Part shown: positions 49,925 to 57,928 of the stretch, in pieces
How the letters are laid out: each line of letters begins with the position of its first letter
Numbering within the stretch: position 1 is the first letter of the stretch
DNA from: Flavisolibacter nicotianae
GTDB lineage: Bacteria; Bacteroidota; Bacteroidia; Chitinophagales; Chitinophagaceae
Assembly (NCBI RefSeq): GCF_003628535.1
Contig: NZ_RBCI01000005.1
Location: 62,001-126,000 of the forward strand
DNA length: 64,000 nucleotides
Direction: 5' to 3'
Program-made: the position numbers and the translations under genes
Notes under the pieces: model-generated
Told to the model about the DNA's origin: nothing
The model's database searches: none
The model's input: only the letters and a program-made list of their open reading frames with translations

Positions 49925-50569
49925 TTAACGATTGGCTTCGCTTTCCGTTGCGCCTTCCTTGTCGGCCAGGGATGGTTGCCGTTCGATTTGCTCCTTGCAA
50001 AACGCATTCATCTTTACCAGTTCCAGTTCAGAAAGGTCCTGCAGCACCTGGTATTGCAGGTATTTTTTCCCCTTGTGAAAAAGGGTGATGAAGTCGTGCC
50101 GAACTACGACACTTTCCAGCGCCGGCCAGGGTACCAGGTGGTCGCGGTAACTGCCGGGAATACGAACGCCATTTTCGGCCAGCGTAATGATCGTGTCTTT
50201 GAAGATCCGCTTTTCGGAAAAGAACAGCAACAGGGTTAAAAAGGCCCAGATAAACAGGCTAATGTAGTCGATGCTTTTGCCGATGCGCAGCATCAGGAAA
50301 CCAAAAGAAAAAAATGTAATGCTCTGCAGCAGGCGCAGGGCCGCATTGTGCTTCGCCGAAGGATCAAACCGGGAGCGGAAAAACGCATAGTACAGCGACA
50401 TTGCCCCTACCAGTAAAAACGGCAGGGTGGGAACCAGGCTGCGGCTTTCCAGGTAATGGTACAGGTCAAACGACTTGATCAGCAGGAAAAAACCCAGGAT
50501 GGCATGCACCAGCCCCGTGTTTCGACGCCGCCGGTCCATTCCCTCGATCTTAACTGTCACCGTGTACAT
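49925..50569 (-). CDS. Membrane protein of unknown function
   Basis: A 214-residue protein with four likely membrane helices (GLVHAILGFFLLIKSFDLYHYL, LVPTLPFLLVGAMSLYYAFF, ALRLLQSITFFSFGFLML, IDYISLFIWAFLTLLLFF) in the first two thirds. A soluble C-terminal part (IFKDTIITLAENGVRIPGSYRDHLVPWPALESVVVRHDFITLFHKGKKYLQY, in parts) looks like the PH-like beta domain seen in DUF304-type proteins. I do not recognise an exact family. ATG 50569 starts 1 base after the end of the ureohydrolase gene, so the two are coupled. Confidence 0.7.
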   Translation of the reverse strand: MYTVTVKIEGMDRRRRNTGLVHAILGFFLLIKSFDLYHYLESRSLVPTLPFLLVGAMSLYYAFFRSRFDPSAKHNAALRLLQSITFFSFGFLMLRIGKSIDYISLFIWAFLTLLLFFSEKRIFKDTIITLAENGVRIPGSYRDHLVPWPALESVVVRHDFITLFHKGKKYLQYQVLQDLSELELVKMNAFCKEQIERQPSLADKEGATESEANR

Positions 50570-50570
50570 C

Positions 50571-51617
50571 TCACGAAGGATTTGAAGCAACCATCAGGTT
50601 GCACAATTTAAACAAAACCCGTGCACCGACATTGGCATCCCAACCGTTTTCGCTGGTGCTCACCTCACTCAGGTCGAACCCAATGATTTGCTTGCCGCTC
50701 TTCACGATTTTGTCGAACAGGTAAAAAACCTGCTCGGTCTCAAAACCACCCTGTACCGGCGTGCCTGTATTGGGGCAAAGCTTGGGATCAAGACCGTCGA
50801 TGTCGAAAGAGATATAGACTTTGTCGGGCAACTGGTTAATGACTTCTTCGACGATCTGCCGGAACGACTCGCCTTCGTACTGGCGAACCCGGATTTCCTG
50901 GTCAAAATAGGTGCGAACACGGTCACTGTTGTCCTTTATAAACTGGTGTTCGCCAAGCGAGTAGTCGCGGATGCCCAGTTGTACCAGCTTTTTCAATTGC
51001 GGTACTTCCTTCAGCGCATTGTACATGATGCTGGCATGCGAGTAGCTAAATCCTTCGTATGCATCCCGCAGGTCGCAGTGCGCATCGATCTGGATAATGC
51101 CAAATTCACCATACTTCTCGGCAATGGCTTTCATATAGCCAAGCGGCGTACTGTGGTCTCCTCCCAGTAATCCCAACAGCTTTCCGCTGTCGAGGATGGC
51201 TTTCGATTGCTGGTACACCCAGTTATTCAGGTAAGCGCTTCCTTCATTCACTTCCTTCAGTGTGCGGCACATAAACTGGTTATCGCCGACAACCTCGCCT
51301 TTGGAAATATAGTCGATATACAATTCCGCTTCTTTGCGCAGGTAGTCACTTTTCAGCAGAACCTTTTTGTCCGGTTCACGCATGAAAAAGCCCTGTTTCC
51401 AGCCTTCCGGATAGGCGGGATCGAACAGGTCAACCTGCAGGGAGGCGGTCATTAACTGTTCTGCCGAGCGGGCCGTGCCAGAACCGAAGCTCACGGTCAC
51501 TTCCCAGGGAACGGGTAAAATAACCAGGCGGGCTTCGTCTTCCTCGAAGGGAAGCCCGAATATATTGTTGTTGGGATTGCCGGCACCATTGGGATCGAAT
51601 GTAGAAAGGTCAACCAT
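50571..51617 (-). CDS. Arginase/agmatinase family ureohydrolase
   Basis: A 348-residue manganese hydrolase. Metal ligands are in GLLGGDHSTPLGYM, IQIDAHCDLRDAYEGFSYSHAS and ISFDIDGLDPKLCPNTGTPVQGG (in parts), the three ureohydrolase signatures. The N-terminal region is longer than in E. coli agmatinase, as often in Bacteroidota. Agmatine, arginine, guanidinobutyrate or formimidoylglutamate are possible substrates. It is followed by the membrane protein gene with a 1-base gap. Confidence 0.9.
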   Translation of the reverse strand: MVDLSTFDPNGAGNPNNNIFGLPFEEDEARLVILPVPWEVTVSFGSGTARSAEQLMTASLQVDLFDPAYPEGWKQGFFMREPDKKVLLKSDYLRKEAELYIDYISKGEVVGDNQFMCRTLKEVNEGSAYLNNWVYQQSKAILDSGKLLGLLGGDHSTPLGYMKAIAEKYGEFGIIQIDAHCDLRDAYEGFSYSHASIMYNALKEVPQLKKLVQLGIRDYSLGEHQFIKDNSDRVRTYFDQEIRVRQYEGESFRQIVEEVINQLPDKVYISFDIDGLDPKLCPNTGTPVQGGFETEQVFYLFDKIVKSGKQIIGFDLSEVSTSENGWDANVGARVLFKLCNLMVASNPS

Positions 51618-51638
51618 GTCTGATTTTTAAAAGGGGCA

Positions 51639-51646
51639 CAAAGGTA
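51639..51646 (-). promoter_or_regulatory. -7 promoter element of the ureohydrolase gene
   Basis: TACCTTTG on the minus strand matches TAnnTTTG and lies 21 bases before the ATG at 51617. Confidence 0.5.
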
Positions 51647-51843
51647 AAGGGCGGTGGGGAATTGCTGAAACGTGATTCGCCGAATGGGAACGACAGGTGT
51701 TCCAGCCAACAGTTTGCAGCGCCGTGCCGTTTTAAGACAGGGAATTCCGTCTCCCTTTCGCCCTTTCCGTTTTGAATATGTGAAAACTTTGTTGGCATGA
51801 GGAAAATCAAATCAGCGCTACCTTCGGCAGGACGAAATTGTGC

Positions 51844-51851
51844 TACATTTG
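51844..51851 (+). promoter_or_regulatory. -7 promoter element of ccmE
   Basis: TACATTTG matches TAnnTTTG and lies 24 bases before the ccmE ATG. The same promoter would serve ccmF downstream. Confidence 0.55.
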
Positions 51852-51875
51852 CGAAAGCCATCCGCTGAAATTTTT

Positions 51876-52292
51876 ATGAAAAAACTTCATCTCGTTCTTT
51901 TGGGTTTAGTGGTTGCCGGCATCATTGCCATGTCGTTTTTTATTAAAGACCTGACCACACAGGAAACCTTTCATACAGCACAAAACAAAAAAGACAAGTA
52001 TGTTGTTGTTAAAGCAAAGCTGGACAAGTCGGCACCCATCGAATACGATGCGGTGAAAAATCCCAACCTGACGGTTTTTTACGCTTTCGACAACGATGGC
52101 CAGCGCCGCAAGGTTGTTTACTCCAATGCCAAGATCACCGATATGGAACGTTCGGAAGGCCTGGACCTGAACGGCTACATGCGGGATGGTTATTTTGAGT
52201 GCAACAAGATCCAGACGAAATGTCCTTCCAAGTATAAGGACGATATGAAGCAGGCGCAGAAGAACCTGTCCAACACAACCTCTCAATATTAA
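51876..52292 (+). CDS. ccmE: Cytochrome c maturation protein CcmE, CxxxY type
   Basis: A heme chaperone anchored in the inner membrane. The 138-residue protein has one N-terminal membrane anchor (LHLVLLGLVVAGIIAMSFFI). A beta-barrel domain follows: KYVVVKAKLDKSAPIEYD, LTVFYAFDNDGQRRKVVY, with the usual GxL-type turns. In E. coli CcmE heme binds covalently to His130 in a HxxxY motif. Here that site reads CPSKY, a CxxxY motif, at the end of the domain. It is followed by ccmF 6 bases on. The original ATG choice at 51876 gives the anchor with a two-lysine start, as expected. Confidence 0.92.
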   Translation: MKKLHLVLLGLVVAGIIAMSFFIKDLTTQETFHTAQNKKDKYVVVKAKLDKSAPIEYDAVKNPNLTVFYAFDNDGQRRKVVYSNAKITDMERSEGLDLNGYMRDGYFECNKIQTKCPSKYKDDMKQAQKNLSNTTSQY

Positions 52293-52298
52293 GATCGG

Positions 52299-54842
52299 AT
52301 GAATTACATCGGTGAGCATTTGCTGCCAGGGCAACTTGGCCATTTATTTATACTTCTTTCGCTGGTCAGTTCGTTGGGTGCGACGGTCGCGTATTTTTTT
52401 CATGTGCAGACCAAATCGCCGGAACAAAGCCTCGCCTGGCGCAAACTGGCCCGTCTCTTTTTTTTGACAGAAGTGATTTCTGTCTTTTTCATTTTTGGCA
52501 TTCTCTACTACATCATCAGCCATCACTATTTCGAATACAAATATGCCTGGCAGCACAGCAGCAAATCGCTCGAGCCCAAATATCTCCTGAGTTGTTTTTG
52601 GGAAGGGCAGGAAGGAAGTTTTTTGCTGTGGAGCATCTGGCACTGTGTTTTAGGCTTGCTCGTTATCTGGAAAGAAAAGCAGTGGGAAGGACCGGTGATG
52701 GCCGTGCTCAGTTTTGCGCAATTCCTGCTGGCAACGATGTTGGTCGGCTTCACCTTCATCAAGGTTGGTTCCAACCCGTTTGTCCTTCTCCGCAATTCCG
52801 GCGTTCTGGACAATGCGCCTGTTTTTCATGATATGGCCGGCGCCTTCCGCCAGGACTATCTTTCCCTGATCACCGATGGCAATGACCTCAACCCGCTGTT
52901 GCAGAATTACTGGATGGTGATTCACCCACCGGTTTTATTTCTGGGTTTTGCGTCGACGATCATTCCCTTCGCATTTGCCTTTGGTGGACTCTGGACAAAA
53001 AAATATAGCGAATGGACCAAAGCGGCCCTGCCCTGGGCGCTTTTCTCCGCTGCTGTTTTGGGAACGGGTATCATGATGGGGGCCGCCTGGGCTTATGAAA
53101 GCCTGAACTTCGGTGGCTACTGGGCCTGGGATCCGGTAGAAAATGCGTCGCTGGTACCCTGGCTTGTCCTGGTAGCCGGCGTGCACACGCTGGTGATTTA
53201 CCGTCATACCGGCAATTCGCTCCGGTCTACATTTTTGTTTTTCCTCCTGTCGTTCCTGCTGGTTCTTTACTCGACCTACCTCACACGCAGCGGCGACCTG
53301 CAGGATACCTCCGTGCATGCTTTTACCGGCGAGGGAATTACCAAGTGGCACCTGCGGTTTTTGCTGCTCCTGTTCATGGTGCCGGCGGCCGGGCTTTTTA
53401 TCCGCCGCTACAAACAAATACCGTTTATTGCCAAAGAAGAAGAAGCTTCGTCTCGGGAATTCTGGATGTTCATAGGCTCTGTGGTGCTCTTTCTTTCCGC
53501 TTTGCTGATCATTGCCATGACCTCGATCCCGGTCTTCAACAAGCTTGCATCCCTGTTTACCAGCAAGCAGTTGTTTACGCCGATCGCGGTGGGAGAGGAC
53601 GCTGCTTACTCGTATAACCGTATCCAGATTTTTGTCGCGATCATCATTGGCCTGCTTACCGGAACCGGTCTTTATTTTAAATACCGGAGTACGGGAAAGG
53701 CTTTTTTACAACGGCTTTTGATTCCGGCGCTGGTTGGAGTGATTGCCGGGGCAGTCGTTGTGTATTTCGGCGATATCAATTACCGCGATAAGACGGCCGG
53801 CTTCCAGGTGGCCATCTGGTTTGGTGTTGTTGCAGCCGTGTTTTCCCTGGTTGCCAATGCCGGTTATATCTGGACCGGGTTTAAGGGAAGCCTGAAAAAA
53901 GCCGGTGGTGCCATCAGCCACGTGGGATTCGCGATGCTGCTAGTGGGGATCCTCATTTCTTCATCCAAGAAAGAAGTGCTTTCGTACAACACGTCGGGCA
54001 TCTTTATGGACTTCGGGAAAGAAAGCAAAGAAAAATCCGGTGAAAATCTCACGCTGATCAAAGGTGTCAAAACCGACATGGGCAAATTCTGGGTGACCTA
54101 CGAAAAAGACAGTGTGCACCCGCAAAAGCCGCTTTGGTTTTACAATTTGAAATTCCAGCGCAAAGACGGCAAGGAAAATTTTGTGCTATCGCCGAATGCG
54201 TTTGTCAACTACAAAAACCAGCAGGGCCTGATGGCCAATCCGGACGCCAAGCACTATTGGACCTACGACATATTCACCTATATCACCTCGTTACCCGATC
54301 CCAATAAATCGAAAGACACAACAACGTTCAGGACCATCGATACAAAAATTGGCGACACGGTCTTTTATTCCAAAGGTTTTGTTGTGGTGGAAGACGTGGC
54401 TTCTTTCCGCAACATTCCCAACGTGCCGCTTGGAGCCAACGACAGCGCTTCCGTTGCCACGCTGAAAATCTTTGCCAAGACCGGTTCCGTTTATAATGGC
54501 CGTCCCATCCTGATCAACAAAGACGGCAATGCATTTCCGCAAACCGATACGCTGACGGCAGAAAACCTCCTTGTGCAGTTGCAAAACGTAAATGGCAGGA
54601 AAATCCAGTTGGGCCTGAGGGAAAGCGAATCGCTGATGCAATACGTGACGCTGAAAGCCTACAAATTTCCCTTTATAAACCTCGTTTGGGCCGGTACGAT
54701 CATAACGGTCATCGGGTTTTTAATCAGCATGGTCTACCGCCGCCAGCAGGGCCGCCCGGGTGGGCTGCCGAAAAAACCGGCCCGTCGCGAAGAAACCAGC
54801 GCGGAAGCCCGAGGCGATAAAAAGCCGGCAATCACGGGCTAA
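52299..54842 (+). CDS. ccmF: Cytochrome c heme lyase subunit CcmF
   Basis: Attaches heme to apocytochrome c, receiving it from CcmE. The 847-residue membrane protein has about fourteen helices. The heme-handling tryptophan-rich WWD domain is GGYWAWDPVENASLVPWLVL (about residues 268-287). NYWMVIHPPVLFLGF carries a conserved heme-ligand His. A large periplasmic domain lies at about 560-780 (KEKSGENLTLIKGVKTDMGKFWV and beyond), followed by a last membrane helix and a basic, Arg/Lys-rich tail. CcmE is directly upstream; the remaining ccm genes are outside the window. Confidence 0.95.
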   Translation: MNYIGEHLLPGQLGHLFILLSLVSSLGATVAYFFHVQTKSPEQSLAWRKLARLFFLTEVISVFFIFGILYYIISHHYFEYKYAWQHSSKSLEPKYLLSCFWEGQEGSFLLWSIWHCVLGLLVIWKEKQWEGPVMAVLSFAQFLLATMLVGFTFIKVGSNPFVLLRNSGVLDNAPVFHDMAGAFRQDYLSLITDGNDLNPLLQNYWMVIHPPVLFLGFASTIIPFAFAFGGLWTKKYSEWTKAALPWALFSAAVLGTGIMMGAAWAYESLNFGGYWAWDPVENASLVPWLVLVAGVHTLVIYRHTGNSLRSTFLFFLLSFLLVLYSTYLTRSGDLQDTSVHAFTGEGITKWHLRFLLLLFMVPAAGLFIRRYKQIPFIAKEEEASSREFWMFIGSVVLFLSALLIIAMTSIPVFNKLASLFTSKQLFTPIAVGEDAAYSYNRIQIFVAIIIGLLTGTGLYFKYRSTGKAFLQRLLIPALVGVIAGAVVVYFGDINYRDKTAGFQVAIWFGVVAAVFSLVANAGYIWTGFKGSLKKAGGAISHVGFAMLLVGILISSSKKEVLSYNTSGIFMDFGKESKEKSGENLTLIKGVKTDMGKFWVTYEKDSVHPQKPLWFYNLKFQRKDGKENFVLSPNAFVNYKNQQGLMANPDAKHYWTYDIFTYITSLPDPNKSKDTTTFRTIDTKIGDTVFYSKGFVVVEDVASFRNIPNVPLGANDSASVATLKIFAKTGSVYNGRPILINKDGNAFPQTDTLTAENLLVQLQNVNGRKIQLGLRESESLMQYVTLKAYKFPFINLVWAGTIITVIGFLISMVYRRQQGRPGGLPKKPARREETSAEARGDKKPAITG

Positions 54843-54962
54843 AACCATTGCAGATTCCCTCCAGTATCGGGGAAACAGCCCAGGTTTTTCTGTTTTTGCA
54901 AACAGCTTCTTAAAGTAAAAATTTGTCTATTGAAGTAGTTGCTACGTGGCTTATTTTTAACT

Positions 54963-55622
54963 ATGCGCTGCTTGTTCACCTTCCTTTTCCTCTGCCTGTT
55001 CGGTGCCGGCTCTGTGCAGGCGCAGGAGAGTACCACATCGGGTAAATGGGGGGCACACGACACCATCCTGGTGAAGGCCATCATCATCGACGGCGAAAGC
55101 TATCCTTACAGCGAAATGGAGCCGGTGTACATCACCAATGGCTCGTACGAAAAGATGGTGAAGCAACTGGCCGCGTACAACCGTTTGCGCAATGCCGTTT
55201 ATGTTACCTATCCCTATGCCCGCGTAGCCGGTGCAACCATCAACGACATCAATGCCCGCATGATCGGTATCGAGGCGAAAAGCGAACGCAAATCCATTAT
55301 CAAGAGCAAGGAAAAAGAATTGCGCCAGCAGTTTACGGAGCCGCTTACCAATCTTTCGGTGTACCAGGGAAAGGTGTTAATGAAACTTGTACACCGGCAA
55401 ACCGGTAATAATTGCTACGAAATCATCAAGGAATACAAAGGCGGACTGCAGGCCCGTTTTTACCAGACGGTGGCTTTCTTTTTTGGTTCCAGTCTCAAAC
55501 AGGATTATGACTGGCAACACGACGTTATCGACAACCAGATCGAATCCATCGTGCGGGAGATAGATGCCACCTGGTACGACAATCCCTACAAACCCGGTAT
55601 CCGGCCGGTGGGAAACCGCTAG
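54963..55622 (+). CDS. DUF4294 family secreted protein
   Basis: A 219-residue protein with a signal peptide, MRCLFTFLFLCLFGAGSVQA, likely cut before QEST. The mature part matches DUF4294: DTILVKAIIIDGESYPYSEME, YNRLRNAVYVTYPYARVAGATIND (read in parts), then LRQQFTEPLTNLSVYQGKVLMKLVHRQTGNNCYEIIKEYKGGLQARFYQTVA (in parts). I know of the family only in Bacteroidota, and its function is not known. ATG 54963 was chosen because it starts the signal peptide; a TTG at 54939 is also in frame. The end overlaps the convergent nucleotidase gene by 4 bases. Confidence 0.85.
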   Translation: MRCLFTFLFLCLFGAGSVQAQESTTSGKWGAHDTILVKAIIIDGESYPYSEMEPVYITNGSYEKMVKQLAAYNRLRNAVYVTYPYARVAGATINDINARMIGIEAKSERKSIIKSKEKELRQQFTEPLTNLSVYQGKVLMKLVHRQTGNNCYEIIKEYKGGLQARFYQTVAFFFGSSLKQDYDWQHDVIDNQIESIVREIDATWYDNPYKPGIRPVGNR

Positions 55623-56131
55623 TCATCACTTTCACGCTGTTTTATTGCTTCTTTCTCGAGGAAGGGCAAGGTCGCTTTCCAATCGGGAAATGCTGCCGAG
55701 CCGAAGTGAATGTGCAGGCCCTGAAACCGGTTGGCGCCATTGAGTGTTCTGTCATCCACGAGGTAATCGCCAATGCACAAATCTTTGCGGTGCGTTAGAA
55801 TGAGACGTCGTACCGCTTTTTCGCCGAAATGATTCTCGATCCAGATTCGCTTCCCGACAAATGAGGCAGGCAGGTACCACATTGGAGACGAGAGAAAATA
55901 AATGTCGTAGAGATGGAACAACCGGTCTACCGAAGCCAGTGCGCCTTCAATGGATGCAAGGTTTTCGAAAATGGTCGGGTTGCATTGGCACAGTTCCAGC
56001 ACCCGTTGTTTGTGAACATCGTGTTGCCTGCGCAGGCCCGGGTCGTTAATTCCCGGGCTGAGGTTTTCCATTGCCTCGTCGAAGTTGGCTAACACACCGT
56101 CAATGTCGAGATAGAGAATTTTCTTTGTCAT
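55619..56131 (-). CDS. 5'(3')-deoxyribonucleotidase-like HAD phosphatase
   Basis: A 170-residue HAD-fold hydrolase of the NT5C family. The catalytic Asp pair is in YLDIDGVLANFDEAM (Asp8 and Asp10). The threonine/serine motif is FLSSPMWYLP, the lysine region KRIWIENHFGEKAVRRLIL, and the metal-binding acid pair lies in DYLVDDRTLNGA. It most likely dephosphorylates nucleoside monophosphates. It is downstream of ogt by 52 bases and may belong to its transcript. Confidence 0.85.
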   Translation of the reverse strand: MTKKILYLDIDGVLANFDEAMENLSPGINDPGLRRQHDVHKQRVLELCQCNPTIFENLASIEGALASVDRLFHLYDIYFLSSPMWYLPASFVGKRIWIENHFGEKAVRRLILTHRKDLCIGDYLVDDRTLNGANRFQGLHIHFGSAAFPDWKATLPFLEKEAIKQRESDD

Positions 56132-56183
56132 GTTTACTGATGCATTTTTCCGGTCCAGCTAACCGGAGAAGCGGTTTGCTTTG

Positions 56184-56675
56184 TCAAAACCCCATTCCCA
56201 GCTGCTGCACGCCTGAGTGATAACGAGCTTCGTGCTCGAGCAGCCATTTTTTTCGCCACAAACCTCCGGCATAACCAGTGAGCGATTGGTTGGAGCCGAT
56301 GACGCGGTGGCAGGGTACAATGATCGCCAGGTTGTTTCGGCCGTTGGCAGAAGCCACCGCCCGGATGGCCTTGCGGTCGCCGTACTGGTCGGCCAGCTGC
56401 TGGTAGCTGATGGTTGCGCCGAATGGTATGCGGCAAAGCAGTTCCCATACCTTTTGCTGAAAAGCCGTGCCTTCCTGTTGAAGCGGCAGCGAAAAGATTT
56501 GCCTTTTACCGGAAAAATAGTCGTCCATTTGTTGCTTGCAGGAATCGAGCAGCGGATGCTCGTCCGGTCGCCCTGCTTCTGCTTCCCAAAACAAAACGGC
56601 TGTAACCTTTTCGTCGGTACACTGGATTTTCAATTGGCCAAGCGGCGATTGGGTATAAGAAGTATAGGTCGTCAT
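56184..56675 (-). CDS. ogt: Methylated-DNA-protein cysteine S-methyltransferase
   Basis: Repairs O6-alkylguanine by moving the alkyl group to its own cysteine. The 163-residue protein has the active-site sequence IVPCHRVIG (Cys at about 129), preceded by the DNA-binding helix ISYQQLADQYGDRKAIRAVASANGRN (in parts) with the Arg finger. It is the single-domain Ogt type without the Ada regulatory part. Its start overlaps the end of csaA by 4 bases, so translation is coupled. Confidence 0.95.
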   Translation of the reverse strand: MTTYTSYTQSPLGQLKIQCTDEKVTAVLFWEAEAGRPDEHPLLDSCKQQMDDYFSGKRQIFSLPLQQEGTAFQQKVWELLCRIPFGATISYQQLADQYGDRKAIRAVASANGRNNLAIIVPCHRVIGSNQSLTGYAGGLWRKKWLLEHEARYHSGVQQLGMGF

Positions 56676-57010
56676 CCGATTTTCAGTCCGTTTGAGACGG
56701 GCATTTTAGGTTCCAGTAAAACAACTGCGTTGCTTTCGTCATAGATGCCCAGCACCAGGCATTCGCTTTGAAAACCGGCAATGTTTTTTGGGGGGAAATT
56801 GACAATGGCAATGACCTGTTCGCCTTTCAGCTTGTCCACCGAATAATGGTGCGTGATCTGGGCCGAGGATTGCCGGATACCCAGCGGTCCGAAATCGATG
56901 GTTAGCCTGTAAGCCGGCTTTTTAGCCCTCGGGAAAGGGGTAGCATCCAGGATGGTTCCTACGCGAATGTCAATCTTTTCAAAATCGTTCCAGTCAATCA
57001 GCGTTTCCAT
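56672..57010 (-). CDS. csaA: CsaA-like tRNA-binding protein
   Basis: A 112-residue protein made of one tRNA-binding OB-fold: FEKIDIRVGTILDATPFPRAKKPAYRLTIDFG (in parts), SSAQITHHY, and VNFPPKNIAGFQSECLVLG. In other bacteria it is thought to act as an export chaperone and to bind tRNA. It lies between a transglutaminase-like gene and ogt, overlapping ogt by 4 bases. Confidence 0.93.
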   Translation of the reverse strand: METLIDWNDFEKIDIRVGTILDATPFPRAKKPAYRLTIDFGPLGIRQSSAQITHHYSVDKLKGEQVIAIVNFPPKNIAGFQSECLVLGIYDESNAVVLLEPKMPVSNGLKIG

Positions 57011-57044
57011 TTTGCCAATATAGGAAATCTGCCTGTGAGGGTAA

Positions 57045-57911
57045 TCAGTCCAGCAAATCGGAGATTTTCAGCAGTTCTTCCTTTTTGTAAACGTCTTTTT
57101 CGGTGTCGAAACATTTGGCCGTTTCTTCCAGCAGGTACTGGATGACTTTTTTATTGGAAAGAGGTTTGAAATAGGAGGGGACAGGCGGCACGGAAATCCG
57201 TTTGAAATAACTTTCGATGTCCTTGTGTGTAAAAACCATCCCGCTGGAAGGATCGATGTAGAATTCAATTTTCGAATAATGATCCTTCGTTTCAGTCTCG
57301 CCATACCCGGGTTTGAAAAAGGCCAGCACAAACTGTTTGGGGATATTAATTGCCTTTACCGGTATGTCGAGCAGTTCGCAAAGGATCAGGTAAAGAATGC
57401 CGCAGCTCAACTGGTTGCCCCGCTTGGCTTCCATGACCTTTTGGATAAAAAAGTCGTTGCTTTCTGTATAGTTGATCTCGGTTCCTTTTAGTCCATAATA
57501 GCTGTACAGGATTCCAGTCACAATGCGGATTTGTTCCAGCGGTGTGAGGTAGGCATTCAGCTCCAGCCAGATGTTGCGCCGGATTTTTTCCACCTCCAGC
57601 AGAACAGGCGAGGTGCTTAAATCGGGAAATTGAAATTTTGAAACCAGCAGCGAACCAACCAGCATATCGTGGTGGCCGGAAAGGCTCCACTGCCGGAAAT
57701 CTTCGCAAAGGTCATTGTAATGAAGACGGTGAATGATGGTTTCGATGCGCTCCTGCATCTGCTCATCGGGGCTGGTTTCCCACAGGTGCTCCAGGTTGGG
57801 GATAATGGGTTTTCCATAACCCAGCAGCTTACCCGATACGGCACTAAACACCTCGTTGTCCGGGTCGTCGAGCAATTTGAACAGCGCCTCTATTTCATTC
57901 GATTCTTTCAT
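57045..57911 (-). CDS. SirB1/transglutaminase-like protein
   Basis: A 288-residue protein. The N-terminal 80 residues are helical and resemble HEAT-like repeats (EIEALFKLLDDPDNEVFSAVSGKLLGYG). The rest resembles the SirB1 type of transglutaminase-like fold: EINYTESNDFFIQKVMEAKRGNQLSCGILYLILCELLDIPVKAINIPKQFVLAFF (in parts), where members usually read RxGNPISL and PGHFLLR. The His of PGHF is Gln here (PKQF), so enzymatic activity is doubtful. It starts 17 bases after the topA end on the same strand. Confidence 0.82.
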   Translation of the reverse strand: MKESNEIEALFKLLDDPDNEVFSAVSGKLLGYGKPIIPNLEHLWETSPDEQMQERIETIIHRLHYNDLCEDFRQWSLSGHHDMLVGSLLVSKFQFPDLSTSPVLLEVEKIRRNIWLELNAYLTPLEQIRIVTGILYSYYGLKGTEINYTESNDFFIQKVMEAKRGNQLSCGILYLILCELLDIPVKAINIPKQFVLAFFKPGYGETETKDHYSKIEFYIDPSSGMVFTHKDIESYFKRISVPPVPSYFKPLSNKKVIQYLLEETAKCFDTEKDVYKKEELLKISDLLD

Positions 57912-57928
57912 TCACAATCGGGTTGGAA

